This document shows, piece by piece, positions 24,769-33,114 of a stretch of 40,987 bases of DNA. Origin of the DNA: an uncultured Bacteroidales bacterium (lineage in GTDB: Bacteria; Bacteroidota; Bacteroidia; Bacteroidales; Paludibacteraceae); the NCBI GenBank assembly GCA_946404495.1, contig CAMJDT010000019.1, positions 1 through 40,987 of the forward strand. The letters run 5' to 3'. A program made the translations under genes and the position numbers. Each line of letters opens with the position of its first letter. The stretch's first letter is position 1. The notes beneath the pieces are model-generated. The model was not told the DNA's origin. It searched no databases and saw nothing but the letters and a program-made list of their open reading frames with translations.

Positions 24769-25167
24769 GTCTCGTAACACGAGACGAACAGCGTCAGCCA
24801 CCATATCCGCACACGGACGCTTGCCGTTAGCCAGCAGTTCGCTACAATTGAGCGCCCCGTTCTGCTCCTTAAAAGCGTTCGCGAGTGCCTGCACGCGCGT
24901 ATAGTTACGCATCTTGGCCTCATGATCCGGCTGCGCAGAACCGGAACGCATTCCTTCCAATAGAAACATACCGCAGGCCGCGCCGCAGGTCTGACGCATC
25001 CGCCCTATTCCGCCGCCAAAAGAGGCGGCCATCTTGAGCGCCATATCCCGATCGGAGATGCCAAAGGCATCTGCACATGCACCCACGACCGATTGAGAGC
25101 AATTATAGCCCTGCTTGAATAGTTCGCGTGCTGCCTGAGCACGCTCTTCGATTTGCTCGTTTGTCAT
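24763..25167 (-). CDS. C_GCAxxG_C_C family protein
   Basis: 134 residues. The family's spaced cysteines are all visible: GYNCSQSVVGACADAFG, the GCA-type motif RQTCGAACGMFLLEG, NCSELL, and RPCADMV near the C-terminus. These proteins probably bind a metal or cluster and are often redox-linked; the function is not established. The start is ATG 25167 (MTNEQIEERAQAARELF); a longer frame from 25206 runs back through the promoter and is rejected. It is the first gene of the operon continuing to lpdA, nadA, mnmA, MATE and Nudix. Confidence 0.9.
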   Translation of the reverse strand: MTNEQIEERAQAARELFKQGYNCSQSVVGACADAFGISDRDMALKMAASFGGGIGRMRQTCGAACGMFLLEGMRSGSAQPDHEAKMRNYTRVQALANAFKEQNGALNCSELLANGKRPCADMVADAVRLVLRDI

Positions 25168-25175
25168 AACGGCTG

Positions 25176-25207
25176 CAAAGGTACGAAAAATTATCCGTAT
25201 TTGCAAA
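25176..25207 (-). promoter_or_regulatory. Bacteroidota promoter for the C_GCAxxG-lpdA-nadA-mnmA operon
   Basis: Minus strand: TTTG at 25207-25204, a 20-nt spacer, TACCTTTG at 25183-25176; ATG 8 nt further, so the leader is very short. Confidence 0.82.
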
Positions 25208-25243
25208 TATAATATAGAAAAATATTATTTTTTATTGATTTTT

Positions 25244-25275
25244 TTTGTATATGTGAAAAAAAAGCAGTAACTTTG
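25244..25275 (+). promoter_or_regulatory. Bacteroidota promoter for the TolC-HlyD-permease operon
   Basis: TTTG at 25244-25247, a 20-nt spacer, TAACTTTG at 25268-25275; ATG at 25299. Divergent from, but not overlapping, the promoter at 25176-25207. Confidence 0.82.
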
Positions 25276-25298
25276 CCGTGTTTTTTGTAAAGATAATA

Positions 25299-26723
25299 AT
25301 GAAAACAAGAAAAAAGCTCATTATTTGGATGCTGCCCTTGGTGATGGCAGGTAGCATGCAAGCTCAGGTGCTGACGCTGGAGGAATGCCGTCAAATGGCG
25401 TTGCAGCACAACAAGAAGATGGAGATCGAGGCGGAGCACGTGGCTGCTGCCGGAGAGATGGAGAAAGCCAGCATAGCCGCCTTCTTCCCGAAGTTGAGTG
25501 CCAACGGCACCTACATGTGGAACGAGAAAAACATCACCCTCCTGCCGGATCGTTACGAAGGTTCGATGGGTGCGATCGATATATACGGCGGATTTGAGCC
25601 TGCCGGTACGGCCTTGAGTGGTCTGTCGCCCGAGGTGGCACGCTCGATCAGCCTGTTGGTCTCGGAGCCCTACGCCGCCTTGCGCGAAGCCCTGACGCTC
25701 AATATTCACCATGTCTTTGCCGGTCAGGTTGGCGTCGTTCAGCCTATCTTCTTAGGCGGTAAGCTTATCCAGATGCGCAAGATGGCACGTTCGGCCAAGA
25801 CGATGGCAGAGATGAAAGCCGAAGGCACGTCGGACGAGATCGTGCTGAAGGTGGACGAGGCATACTGGCGTGTAGTAAGCGTTGAGAAGAAGAAAGCTCT
25901 GGCGCAGCAGTACTACGACCTGCTGGTCAAACTCAGCGGCGACGTGGAAGCCCTCTACGAAGAGGGTTTGGCTACGCAAGCCGATCGCCTGAAGGTGATG
26001 ATGACCTTGAGCGATGCCGAACAGAGCCTGGGTAAGGCGACTGACGGATTGGAGTTGAGCAAGATGGCACTTAGCCAGCTATGTGGATTAGGCCTGAATG
26101 CCTATATAGAGATTGACAGTACGGATCTACGTACCTTCATGATCACGCAGGACAGTCTCTCTATGGAGGAAATCCTCGCCCAACGCGGCGAGATCAAACT
26201 CCTACAGGAGGCTGAGAAGATGGCCAAATCTACCCGCCTCTTGGCTGCCAGCGGACTGATGCCTAATATTGTGGCAAGTGCCAACTACCTGATTAGTAAT
26301 CCCAACGTGCAAAACGGTTTCTCCAACTCCTTCAAAGGCCAGTTCAACGCGGGCGTGGTGGTAAATGTACCCCTCGTACACGCGGACGATATATATAGGG
26401 TCAAGGCGGCCAAACGCGAGGAGCGTGCCGTACAACTGCAGATAGAGGAAGCCCGGGAGCTGATTCAGCTGCAGGTGACGCAGGCGCGTCAGAAGGTAGA
26501 GGATGCACAGCGTAAGCTGGCGCGTCAGATGGTCACCAGCCGTCATGCCGAGGAGATTCTGCGCTTGGCACAGGAGTCATGGAAAGAGGGCGTCCTCTCC
26601 TCCACCGACTTGATGGGAGCCCAAACGGCTTGGATGAAAGCTGAGAGCGAACGCATCGATGCCGCCATCGACCTCAAAATGTGCGAGATGGAGCTGCGCA
26701 AAGTAACCGGAAAAGTGTTGTAA
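25299..26723 (+). CDS. TolC family outer-membrane efflux protein
   Basis: 474 residues. Signal peptide (MKTRKKLIIWMLPLVMAGSMQAQ) then two TolC-type helical-barrel repeats: LTLEECRQMALQHNKKMEIEAEHV starts the first, and the second half contains ASANYLISNPN and the long coiled helix EEARELIQLQVTQARQKVEDA. It forms the outer-membrane channel of a tripartite exporter with the HlyD-like protein and two ABC-2 permeases encoded next. The start is ATG 25299; an in-frame GTG at 25278 lies only a few bases after the -7 element. Confidence 0.93.
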   Translation: MKTRKKLIIWMLPLVMAGSMQAQVLTLEECRQMALQHNKKMEIEAEHVAAAGEMEKASIAAFFPKLSANGTYMWNEKNITLLPDRYEGSMGAIDIYGGFEPAGTALSGLSPEVARSISLLVSEPYAALREALTLNIHHVFAGQVGVVQPIFLGGKLIQMRKMARSAKTMAEMKAEGTSDEIVLKVDEAYWRVVSVEKKKALAQQYYDLLVKLSGDVEALYEEGLATQADRLKVMMTLSDAEQSLGKATDGLELSKMALSQLCGLGLNAYIEIDSTDLRTFMITQDSLSMEEILAQRGEIKLLQEAEKMAKSTRLLAASGLMPNIVASANYLISNPNVQNGFSNSFKGQFNAGVVVNVPLVHADDIYRVKAAKREERAVQLQIEEARELIQLQVTQARQKVEDAQRKLARQMVTSRHAEEILRLAQESWKEGVLSSTDLMGAQTAWMKAESERIDAAIDLKMCEMELRKVTGKVL

Positions 26724-26737
26724 ATAATGAATTGGAT

Positions 26738-27736
26738 ATGAATACAAAAGTTAAAGAGAATCAGAAGTACAACCTGTTGATCGGGTTAGTAGCATTGTTG
26801 GTAGTGATTGTTATCGTGGCCGTGGTAGGCGTGTTTGCTCTGCAACCGGAGCCGCTTAAGATCACCGGCGAAGCCGAAGCTACGGAATATCGCGTATCCG
26901 GCAAGGTGCCCGGACGTATCAGCATGTTCCTCTACGAGGAAGGTGAGCAGGTCAAGAAGGGCGACACCGTCGCTATCATCGATAGCCCCGAGGTATATGC
27001 CAAGTTGGCACAGGCGCAAGCCGCACGTAATGCTGCCGAAGCTCAGAACCAAAAGGCCATCACGGGTGCGCGTCAGGAGCAGATAACGGGTGCTTATGAG
27101 ATCTGGCAGAAAGCCCTGGTAGGCGAAGATATCATGCGTAAGTCTTACGAGCGCGTGGAGCGTCTGTACCAGAAGCAGGTCGTTACCGCCCAGAAACGCG
27201 ACGAAGTGAAGGCGCAATACGACGCTGCCGTAGCTACCGCCAAAGCTGCCAAGTCGCAGTACGACATGGCCGTTCACGGCGCGCAGAAGGAGGATAAGAT
27301 GGCTGCACAAGCCCTCGTAGAACGTGCCGACGGCGCGATCCAGGAGGTGAATGCCTACCTAAGCGAACTCTATATGACCTCTCCCACCGACGGCGAAGTG
27401 AGCGAACGCTACCCCAAGGTGGGCGAACTGGTCGGTACGGGTTCTCCGGTCATGAGTATCATGGATTTGAGCGACATCTGGTTTACCTTCTCCGTACACG
27501 AGGATATGCTCCGCGGCCTGGAGGTAGGCAAGGAAGTGATGGTCAAGGTGCCGGCGCTCGGCGAAGAGACCTACCCTGTGCGTATTACCCACATCAAGGT
27601 GATGGCTTCCTACGCCACATGGCGCGCTACCAAAGCCAACGGCGAATACGACGTCAAGACCTTCGACGTAAAAGCACGCCCCATCTCGCCGATCGAAGGA
27701 CTCCGTCCCGGCATGACAGCCATCATAATTGATTGA
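26738..27736 (+). CDS. HlyD/MFP-type periplasmic adaptor
   Basis: 332 residues. One N-terminal membrane anchor (about 12-34), then the split biotinyl-lipoyl domain (EYRVSGKVPGRISMFLYEEGEQVKKGDTVAIID and ELYMTSPTDGEVSERYPKVGELVGTG) interrupted by an Ala/Gln/Lys-rich coiled-coil hairpin (about 90-205), then the beta-barrel. It links inner-membrane permeases to TolC. The start is ATG 26738, 14 nt after the tolC stop. The stop TGA lies in the first unit of a 15-nt repeat that leads into the next gene. Confidence 0.93.
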   Translation: MNTKVKENQKYNLLIGLVALLVVIVIVAVVGVFALQPEPLKITGEAEATEYRVSGKVPGRISMFLYEEGEQVKKGDTVAIIDSPEVYAKLAQAQAARNAAEAQNQKAITGARQEQITGAYEIWQKALVGEDIMRKSYERVERLYQKQVVTAQKRDEVKAQYDAAVATAKAAKSQYDMAVHGAQKEDKMAAQALVERADGAIQEVNAYLSELYMTSPTDGEVSERYPKVGELVGTGSPVMSIMDLSDIWFTFSVHEDMLRGLEVGKEVMVKVPALGEETYPVRITHIKVMASYATWRATKANGEYDVKTFDVKARPISPIEGLRPGMTAIIID

Positions 27737-27768
27737 CATTTGGACAATTGACAAATGGACGATTGATG
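27732..27768 (+). repeat. Junction repeat, 15-nt unit x2 plus partial, before the first ABC-2 permease
   Basis: Units at 27732-27746 and 27747-27761 both begin ATTGACA and contain TGGAC; a third partial copy ATTGATG supplies the start codon at 27766. The first unit holds the stop TGA (27734-27736) of the adaptor gene. The period equals two heptamers plus one base, and the sequence resembles the TTGACAG/TTGATAA units elsewhere. Confidence 0.8.
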
Positions 27769-28929
27769 AGTTATTTAGGAGCTGTCATAAAGAGAGAGTT
27801 AAAGCAGATGTTTGCACGTCCGCTCTATATCTTCTCGTCGGTTGTGATCATGCTCATTAGCATGTTCTTCTTCCTGACGGTGATGAAGAGCGGTTCGCCG
27901 CAGAACATGCCGATAGCCATCGTCGACTTGGACCACTCGTCTATGTCTCGTCGCTTGGTGCATGAGATCAACGCCACGCAATCGGTTAAGGTGGTAGCGG
28001 TCACGGCGACCTACGAGGATGCGCGCAAGCTGATGCAGAAGGGCGAGGTGTACGGTTTTCTGGTAGTGCCGGAGGACTTCTATGCCCGTATCGGTTCGCA
28101 ACGCCGTCCGACTATGCACTTCTACGTCAACTATGCCTACACCGTAGGTGCCTCCACGTCCTACAAACAGATGCTAACGATGGTCAACCTCGCCTCCGGC
28201 GCGGCCCATCGGGAAGTTCTCCGTCTCAAAGGATTGCCCGACCGACAGGTGATGAACATCATCCAGCCTATCGTGCTGGAGGGGCACCTCATCGGCAATC
28301 CCTACGCCAACTACCCCGTCTATCTGCTCACCACCATCTTGCCCGGTATATTGGGTATCATCATCACGATGTTGACGATCTTCTCCATCGGATTTGAGCT
28401 GAAGATGTCTACGTCGCTCAAGTGGATGCACACGGCGGGTGATAACTACGTGATTGCTATCATCGGTAAGATGATTCCTTATACCGTGCTGTTTGTGGCA
28501 CTGGGCGTGAGCTGCAATATCATCCTCTACGAGTTCATGCATTTCCCCGTAGCCGGCAGTCATTGGATGCTGGCTCTCAATATGCTGTTCTACGTCCTGT
28601 CGACGCAATGTCTGGCCTTTACCTTCATCGGCTTGCTCCCCACCCTGCGTGATGCTATCAGCGTGGGTGCCTTGTACTCGATGATGTCGTTCTCCCTGTC
28701 GGGCTTCACCTACCCCAAGATGGGTATGCTGCCTTTCGTACAGGCGCTGACCAACATCTTCCCGCTACGTCATTACTACGTCAACTACGTCTTCGAGGCG
28801 CTCATGGATGCGCCACTGGAGTGCATGTTGCCGCAGTTTGGCATATTTATGATCTTTATGCTCCTGCCGCTTACCATTCATAAGCGACTCAAGGGAGCGA
28901 TGATTAACCTGAATTTCCCGAAGAAATAA
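27766..28929 (+). CDS. ABC-2 type permease (first of pair)
   Basis: 387 residues. N-terminal cytosolic stretch, one membrane helix (about 22-44), a large periplasmic domain (NMPIAIVDLDHSSMSRRLVHEI), then five C-terminal helices: the ABC2_membrane_3 layout of YbhS/YbhR-like permeases. It pairs with the next gene. No ATP-binding subunit is encoded in the cluster, unlike ybhGFSR of enterobacteria. The stop overlaps the next start (TAATG). The start is ATG 27766, not the in-frame TTG at 27733, which overlaps the adaptor stop. Confidence 0.9.
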   Translation: MSYLGAVIKRELKQMFARPLYIFSSVVIMLISMFFFLTVMKSGSPQNMPIAIVDLDHSSMSRRLVHEINATQSVKVVAVTATYEDARKLMQKGEVYGFLVVPEDFYARIGSQRRPTMHFYVNYAYTVGASTSYKQMLTMVNLASGAAHREVLRLKGLPDRQVMNIIQPIVLEGHLIGNPYANYPVYLLTTILPGILGIIITMLTIFSIGFELKMSTSLKWMHTAGDNYVIAIIGKMIPYTVLFVALGVSCNIILYEFMHFPVAGSHWMLALNMLFYVLSTQCLAFTFIGLLPTLRDAISVGALYSMMSFSLSGFTYPKMGMLPFVQALTNIFPLRHYYVNYVFEALMDAPLECMLPQFGIFMIFMLLPLTIHKRLKGAMINLNFPKK

Positions 28930-30155
28930 TGAAGACGCGACTCAATAAAAAGATAATCCACCTCATCCAAGACTTGTGGATGGTATTCACGGAGGAGCTG
29001 AAGCGTGTCTTCCGTGACCCGGGTGTCGTGCTCATCTTCTTCGTAGCCGGATTGGGCTATCCGCTGGTGTATAACTTCATCTATTGGAACGACACGCTCA
29101 CCGATGTGCCCGTAGCCGTTGTGGATCTGTCCTGCTCGCCTGAGAGCCGACGGTTCCTCCACCTCTGGGAGGCTACGCCCGATATCGCGATCACGCACGT
29201 CTGCACCTCTATGGCCGAGGCCGAAGACCTCATGCGTCGCCAGAAGGTACACGGTATCCTCTTTATCCCCGAGGATTTCGACGATAACCTGGCTACCATC
29301 AGCGGTCAGTCGCATGTCTCGCTCTACGCGGATATGTCGTCCTTCCTCTATATGAAGGCCACCTATATGTCAGCCAATATGGTGATGCTCGACGAGATGC
29401 ATCGCGTACAGATCGACCGTTACCAGCGGATGGGAATGGGTCCCGAGACCGCTTGGGCATTGGTGCAAGGCGCTCCCTACGAGGAGGTCGGACTCTTCTG
29501 CCCCTCCGGAGGCTACTCCTCCTTCCTCGTCCCCGCGATGCTCATTATGATTCTGCACCAGACGCTTTTCTTCGGTATAGGTATGCTGGCCGGTACGGCA
29601 CGCGAAGAGAACGAGACGCTCTATTTCCTGCCCGGCAGCCGCCGGCGTAGCGTGTTCCGACTTATCTTCGGACGAGCGGTCGCCTACCTGGTGCTCTATC
29701 TCGCTATCGCAGCCATCGACGTGCTGCTCATCCCCAAACTGTTCCATCTGCCTCACGTAGGCAATCCTTGGGATATCATGCGTCTGATGGTGCCCTTCCT
29801 GCTGGCGGCGATCTTCTTCTCGATGACCGTGTCGCTCTTCGTGCGCAACCGCGAGACAGGTATGGTTACCCTCGTGGCTACCACGCTCATCATCTTCTTC
29901 ATCTCCGGCGTCAGCTGGCCGCAAGCCTCGCTGCCCGAAGCCTGGAAATGGACCTCCTATCTCATCCCCGCTACCTGGGGCATACACGGCTTCCTGCATA
30001 TCAATACGATGGGATGCACGCTGCTCGAGGCCGCCAAGGAATACTACGCCCTCTGGATCCTCGCAGGCGGTTACTTCGTAACAGCTTCGATCGGACTATG
30101 GATCAGCGGACTCATCCATGAACGCAAGAAAAAGCAAGAGGCTATTACGGAATAA
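28929..30155 (+). CDS. ABC-2 type permease (second of pair)
   Basis: 408 residues with the same layout as its neighbour: an N-terminal helix, a periplasmic loop (VPVAVVDLSCSPESRRFLHLW) and about five C-terminal helices ending in a basic tail (ERKKKQEAITE). The two are diverged paralogues forming a heterodimeric membrane unit. Translation is probably coupled to the first permease through the one-base stop/start overlap. The ATPase must be supplied from elsewhere or is absent; the substrate is unknown. Confidence 0.9.
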   Translation: MKTRLNKKIIHLIQDLWMVFTEELKRVFRDPGVVLIFFVAGLGYPLVYNFIYWNDTLTDVPVAVVDLSCSPESRRFLHLWEATPDIAITHVCTSMAEAEDLMRRQKVHGILFIPEDFDDNLATISGQSHVSLYADMSSFLYMKATYMSANMVMLDEMHRVQIDRYQRMGMGPETAWALVQGAPYEEVGLFCPSGGYSSFLVPAMLIMILHQTLFFGIGMLAGTAREENETLYFLPGSRRRSVFRLIFGRAVAYLVLYLAIAAIDVLLIPKLFHLPHVGNPWDIMRLMVPFLLAAIFFSMTVSLFVRNRETGMVTLVATTLIIFFISGVSWPQASLPEAWKWTSYLIPATWGIHGFLHINTMGCTLLEAAKEYYALWILAGGYFVTASIGLWISGLIHERKKKQEAITE

Positions 30156-30168
30156 TAAGGAATAATTA
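30149..30168 (+). repeat. Two-copy 10-nt repeat at the permease stop
   Basis: GGAATAATAA (30149-30158) and GGAATAATTA (30159-30168). The first copy contains the permease stop TAA (30153-30155), the same arrangement as the heptamer arrays but with only two copies, so chance is possible. Confidence 0.5.
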
Positions 30169-30183
30169 GTATAACTGTAAAAT

Positions 30184-30657
30184 ATGAAAAAATCAATCTT
30201 TTTTGCACTCGCAGGGCTCTTGACCCTCACCGCCTGCAACTGCAATGTGTACCAAGTAGAGGGTTCGTACAGTTTTAAGACCAGCGGCCTGGCTGAGATC
30301 ACTACCGCTACGGATACGACGATGATTCGTCTGAGCGACGAGACCGGTATGATGGATATCCGTAACCTTAAGAACGGCGACAGCATCCTCATCGTCATGA
30401 ACGAGACCAATGGTGGTGTCTTCACCATCCGCGCCGAGGTCAAGGATAAGGTCATCACCTTCGCTCCCTTCGAGCGTACTGTGGTTCACCTGCTCTCCAC
30501 TTCTTCCACTACCTACCTCGTGACCGTATCCGGTTCGGGACATTACACCGATGGTACCATCGTCTTCGATTTGAGCTACGACGGTCTCTCGCTCGATGGC
30601 AACAAGACCCTTACCGCCCCCGAGATCAAGACCGTAGCTACCGTCCGTCCCAAATAA
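30184..30657 (+). CDS. Lipoprotein of unknown function, lipocalin-like strand pattern
   Basis: 157 residues. Lipoprotein signal with lipobox LTAC (Cys18) and a nearby CNC pair. The remainder alternates short hydrophobic strands and turns (SYSFKTSGLAEI, GVFTIRAEVKDKVITFAPF, TYLVTVSGSGHYTDG), suggesting a small beta-barrel or sandwich; I do not recognise a family. It is probably cotranscribed with the exporter, 28 nt after the second permease, and its stop TAA lies at the head of the CAATAAC array leading into fprA. Confidence 0.75.
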   Translation: MKKSIFFALAGLLTLTACNCNVYQVEGSYSFKTSGLAEITTATDTTMIRLSDETGMMDIRNLKNGDSILIVMNETNGGVFTIRAEVKDKVITFAPFERTVVHLLSTSSTTYLVTVSGSGHYTDGTIVFDLSYDGLSLDGNKTLTAPEIKTVATVRPK

Positions 30658-30692
30658 CAATAACCTCTAACCAATAACCAATAACCATTATG
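30651..30692 (+). repeat. Heptamer junction array CAATAAC between lipoprotein and flavodiiron gene
   Basis: Six 7-nt units: CAAATAA (containing the stop TAA, 30655-30657), CAATAAC, CTCTAAC, CAATAAC, CAATAAC, CATTATG (containing the start ATG, 30690-30692). Stop and start are thus the first and last members of one array. Confidence 0.9.
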
Positions 30693-31838
30693 AACGACAG
30701 AATACTCTATGTGGGGTGCGATGACCCCGATTTGACGCTCTTTGAGAGCCAGTACGAACTGCCGGAAGGCATGTGCTACAACAGTTATCTGCTGCTTTCT
30801 CAGAAGGTAGCAGTCATGGACTCCGTCGACAGCCGCAAACAGGACGAATGGCTGCGTAAGCTGGACGAAGGTCTCGGAGGACGCACACCCGACTATATCG
30901 TCATCCATCATATGGAGCCGGATCATAGCGGTTCGCTGCAGGCTTTTCTCAATGCCTACCCCACGGCTACCGTCGTATGCTCCGATCGCGCTGTGAAGAT
31001 GATGACGCAGTTTGGTATCGATACCAAGCGTACCGAAGTGGTCAAGGAAGGCGACACACTCGATTTGGGTGACCTGACGCTGCGTTTCATAGCCGCTCCG
31101 ATGGTGCATTGGCCCGAGGTATTGATGAGCTATTCGGAGGAACTGCGCGTGCTCTTCTCGGCTGACGCCTTCGGTAAGTTCGGCGTATATAGTGCCGACG
31201 AAGACGACTGGGCTTGCGAAGCACGACGCTACTACTTCAATATCGTCGGCAAATACGGCATGCCGGTCAGCCGCGTGATGACCAAACTCTCCGGCCTCGC
31301 TATCGATGCTATCTGCCCGCTCCACGGTCCCGTGCTCGAAGGCGAACAGAAGGACGAGGCACTCCGCCTCTACGCCATTTGGTCGGCCTACGGTATCGAG
31401 ACTAAAGGTGTACTCATCGCCTGCGCCAGCATCCACGGCAACACCCTTGCCGCGGCCGAAGAACTGGCAACTATGCTGCGCGAGAGGAATGCCGGAAGGG
31501 TCGAACTCACCGACCTCTGCCGCGATGATATGGCCGAGGCTATCGAGGATGCTTTCCGTATGGATCGACTCATCGTCTGCGCCTCCAGCTACGATAACAA
31601 TGTCTTCCCGCCGATGCATCAGTTCCTGTGGAAACTGCAGCAGAAGGGCTTCCAGAACCGCCGCGTAGGTATCGTGGAGAACGGCAGCTGGGCTCCCTCT
31701 GCCGGACGCGAGATGAAGGCACTCTTGGAAGGTATGCAGAATATCTCCATCGTTGAACCCACTGTCACGATCATCAGCCGTCTCAACGACCAGAGCCGCA
31801 CCCAACTCATCGCCCTCGCTGACGCAATGAGTAATTGA
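30690..31838 (+). CDS. fprA: FprA family flavodiiron protein (A-type flavoprotein)
   Basis: 382 residues. An N-terminal metallo-beta-lactamase-like domain carries the di-iron ligands: HMEPDH (His74, Glu76, Asp78, His79), the His of APMVHWPE, Asp of FSADAFGKFG, and His of CPLHGP. A C-terminal flavodoxin domain begins near residue 246 with CASIHGNTLAAAEEL as the FMN phosphate loop. There is no rubredoxin domain. Flavodiiron proteins reduce O2 to water or NO to N2O, protecting anaerobes. Preceded by a CAATAAC array and followed by an octamer array and a terminator. Confidence 0.94.
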   Translation: MNDRILYVGCDDPDLTLFESQYELPEGMCYNSYLLLSQKVAVMDSVDSRKQDEWLRKLDEGLGGRTPDYIVIHHMEPDHSGSLQAFLNAYPTATVVCSDRAVKMMTQFGIDTKRTEVVKEGDTLDLGDLTLRFIAAPMVHWPEVLMSYSEELRVLFSADAFGKFGVYSADEDDWACEARRYYFNIVGKYGMPVSRVMTKLSGLAIDAICPLHGPVLEGEQKDEALRLYAIWSAYGIETKGVLIACASIHGNTLAAAEELATMLRERNAGRVELTDLCRDDMAEAIEDAFRMDRLIVCASSYDNNVFPPMHQFLWKLQQKGFQNRRVGIVENGSWAPSAGREMKALLEGMQNISIVEPTVTIISRLNDQSRTQLIALADAMSN

Positions 31839-31845
31839 TAATTCT

Positions 31846-31877
31846 CGGTATACCGTTATCCCGGTATCACGGTATCC
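31846..31877 (+). repeat. Octamer array CGGTATAC-type x4 after fprA
   Basis: CGGTATAC, CGTTATCC, CGGTATCA, CGGTATCC, starting 8 nt after the fprA stop. No co-directional gene follows; the next element is a terminator. A related octamer array in the opposite orientation lies at 33072-33105. Confidence 0.85.
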
Positions 31878-31882
31878 CGTAA

Positions 31883-31914
31883 AATAAATGCGAGCCATTT
31901 GGCCCGCATTTATT
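31883..31914. terminator. Bidirectional terminator between fprA and the GNAT gene
   Basis: Arms AATAAATGCG (31883-31892) and CGCATTTATT (31905-31914) with an inner GCC/GGC pairing across one mismatch and a 4-nt loop. It separates converging genes; the minus-strand GNAT stop is 2 nt away. Confidence 0.85.
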
Positions 31915-31915
31915 A

Positions 31916-33043
31916 TTAGATCGCCTTTATATAGGCTCTCCGGCGCTTATGCTGGATCTTGTTGAAGTACTCGAAGTTCGCCTGATTCTTGGTGTTGGTC
32001 TCGAGTATCGATGTAGTCTCCACACGCTTGATGCCGTACTTCTTGAAATATGGCAGCATATCCGTGAAGAGCAACGTATTCACGCCCTTGTTCTGATAGT
32101 CCGGCCTTACGCCGATGAGCAGCAGATCGAAGTGCTCCATCTTCTTGGCCTTCAAGGCTTTCAATAGGTGGTACCAACCGAACGGGAACAGCTTACCGCC
32201 GCATTTCCGGAGTGCCATCGTGATATTGGGCATACCCAATCCTACAGCTACGCACTCGTTCTTCTCGTTGGCTACGATGGTCACGAAATCGAAGTTCAGC
32301 AGCGGGAAATAGATATCGCGGTAGTACTCCTTCTGACGTTGCGTCATCGGCTGGAAGTTATACAGCTTCTGATACGCCGCATCCAGTACGTCCATATAGC
32401 TCATGCCGTATTTCTCTGTCAACTCCTTCGAGCTGTGCACCTTATCCACGTGCACGTGACTTCTTTCGGAGGCGATCTTCGCCAGACGCTCCATACGCTC
32501 CGGTATTTCAAAGGGCTCCAGGATCTGGAACTCAATCCAGTCCACCTCTTTCTCCAGCCCGTAAGCTTCCATATGACGCACGTAGTAGGGATAGTTGTAG
32601 AGCGACGCTACGGGGGCGATGTGATCGTAGCCCTCGATGAGCAGACCCTCATGGTCGAAGTCGGTGAAGCCTACCGGACCGTTCATCTTATCCAGTCCGC
32701 GGGCTCTGCCCCACTCCGCTACGGCATCCAGTAGTGCTTTCGACACCTCCAAATCGTCGATGAAGTCCATCCAGCCGAAGCGTACGTGCTTGTAGCCCCA
32801 ATGCTCGTTGGCTTTGTAATTGACCAAGGCGGCGATGCGGCCTACTATCTTACCGTCCCGCTTAGCCAAGAACAACTGATAGTCGCAGAAATCCAACGCC
32901 GGGTTCTTCTTGCGGTCAAACACCGCCAACTCGTCGCGATACAAAGGCGGACAGTAGTACGCATTGTCCTTGTACAAATCATTTGCAAAGTCGATAAACC
33001 GACATACATCTCTTCTCTTCTCTACCTTAACTATCTCTACCAT
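31916..33043 (-). CDS. GNAT-like N-acetyltransferase family protein
   Basis: 375 residues. The C-terminal GNAT core shows motif A as LLLIGVRPDYQNKGVNTLL (about 312-330) with the acetyl-CoA loop; an N-terminal half (RRDVCRFIDFANDLYKDNAYYCPPLY) is typical of the long Bacteroidales members. The substrate is unknown. It lies between an octamer array in its leader (33072-33105) and a terminator/array at its 3' end. No promoter of its own is visible, so it probably ends the kinase-Skp-porin transcript. Confidence 0.82.
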   Translation of the reverse strand: MVEIVKVEKRRDVCRFIDFANDLYKDNAYYCPPLYRDELAVFDRKKNPALDFCDYQLFLAKRDGKIVGRIAALVNYKANEHWGYKHVRFGWMDFIDDLEVSKALLDAVAEWGRARGLDKMNGPVGFTDFDHEGLLIEGYDHIAPVASLYNYPYYVRHMEAYGLEKEVDWIEFQILEPFEIPERMERLAKIASERSHVHVDKVHSSKELTEKYGMSYMDVLDAAYQKLYNFQPMTQRQKEYYRDIYFPLLNFDFVTIVANEKNECVAVGLGMPNITMALRKCGGKLFPFGWYHLLKALKAKKMEHFDLLLIGVRPDYQNKGVNTLLFTDMLPYFKKYGIKRVETTSILETNTKNQANFEYFNKIQHKRRRAYIKAI

Positions 33044-33071
33044 ATAGCGTAATTATTTTATTTCATTTTTT

Positions 33072-33105
33072 CGTTATAACGGTATAACGGTATGACGGTA
33101 TACCG
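33072..33105 (-). repeat. Octamer junction array CGGTATAC-type x4 between porin and GNAT genes
   Basis: Minus strand: CGGTATAC, CGTCATAC, CGTTATAC, CGTTATAA, then CG, beginning 9 nt after the porin stop (33117-33115). The unit is nearly the same as at 31846-31877 but in inverted orientation, so the GNAT gene is flanked by inverted copies; both arrays follow a stop codon in the sense of transcription. Confidence 0.88.
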
Positions 33106-33114
33106 ATATCATTC

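Noticed and set aside
30576..31898. Long open frame (440 codons) antisense to fprA
   Set aside because: The plus-strand frame has full FprA motifs and length; the antisense translation has no family resemblance and reflects GC-rich codon bias.
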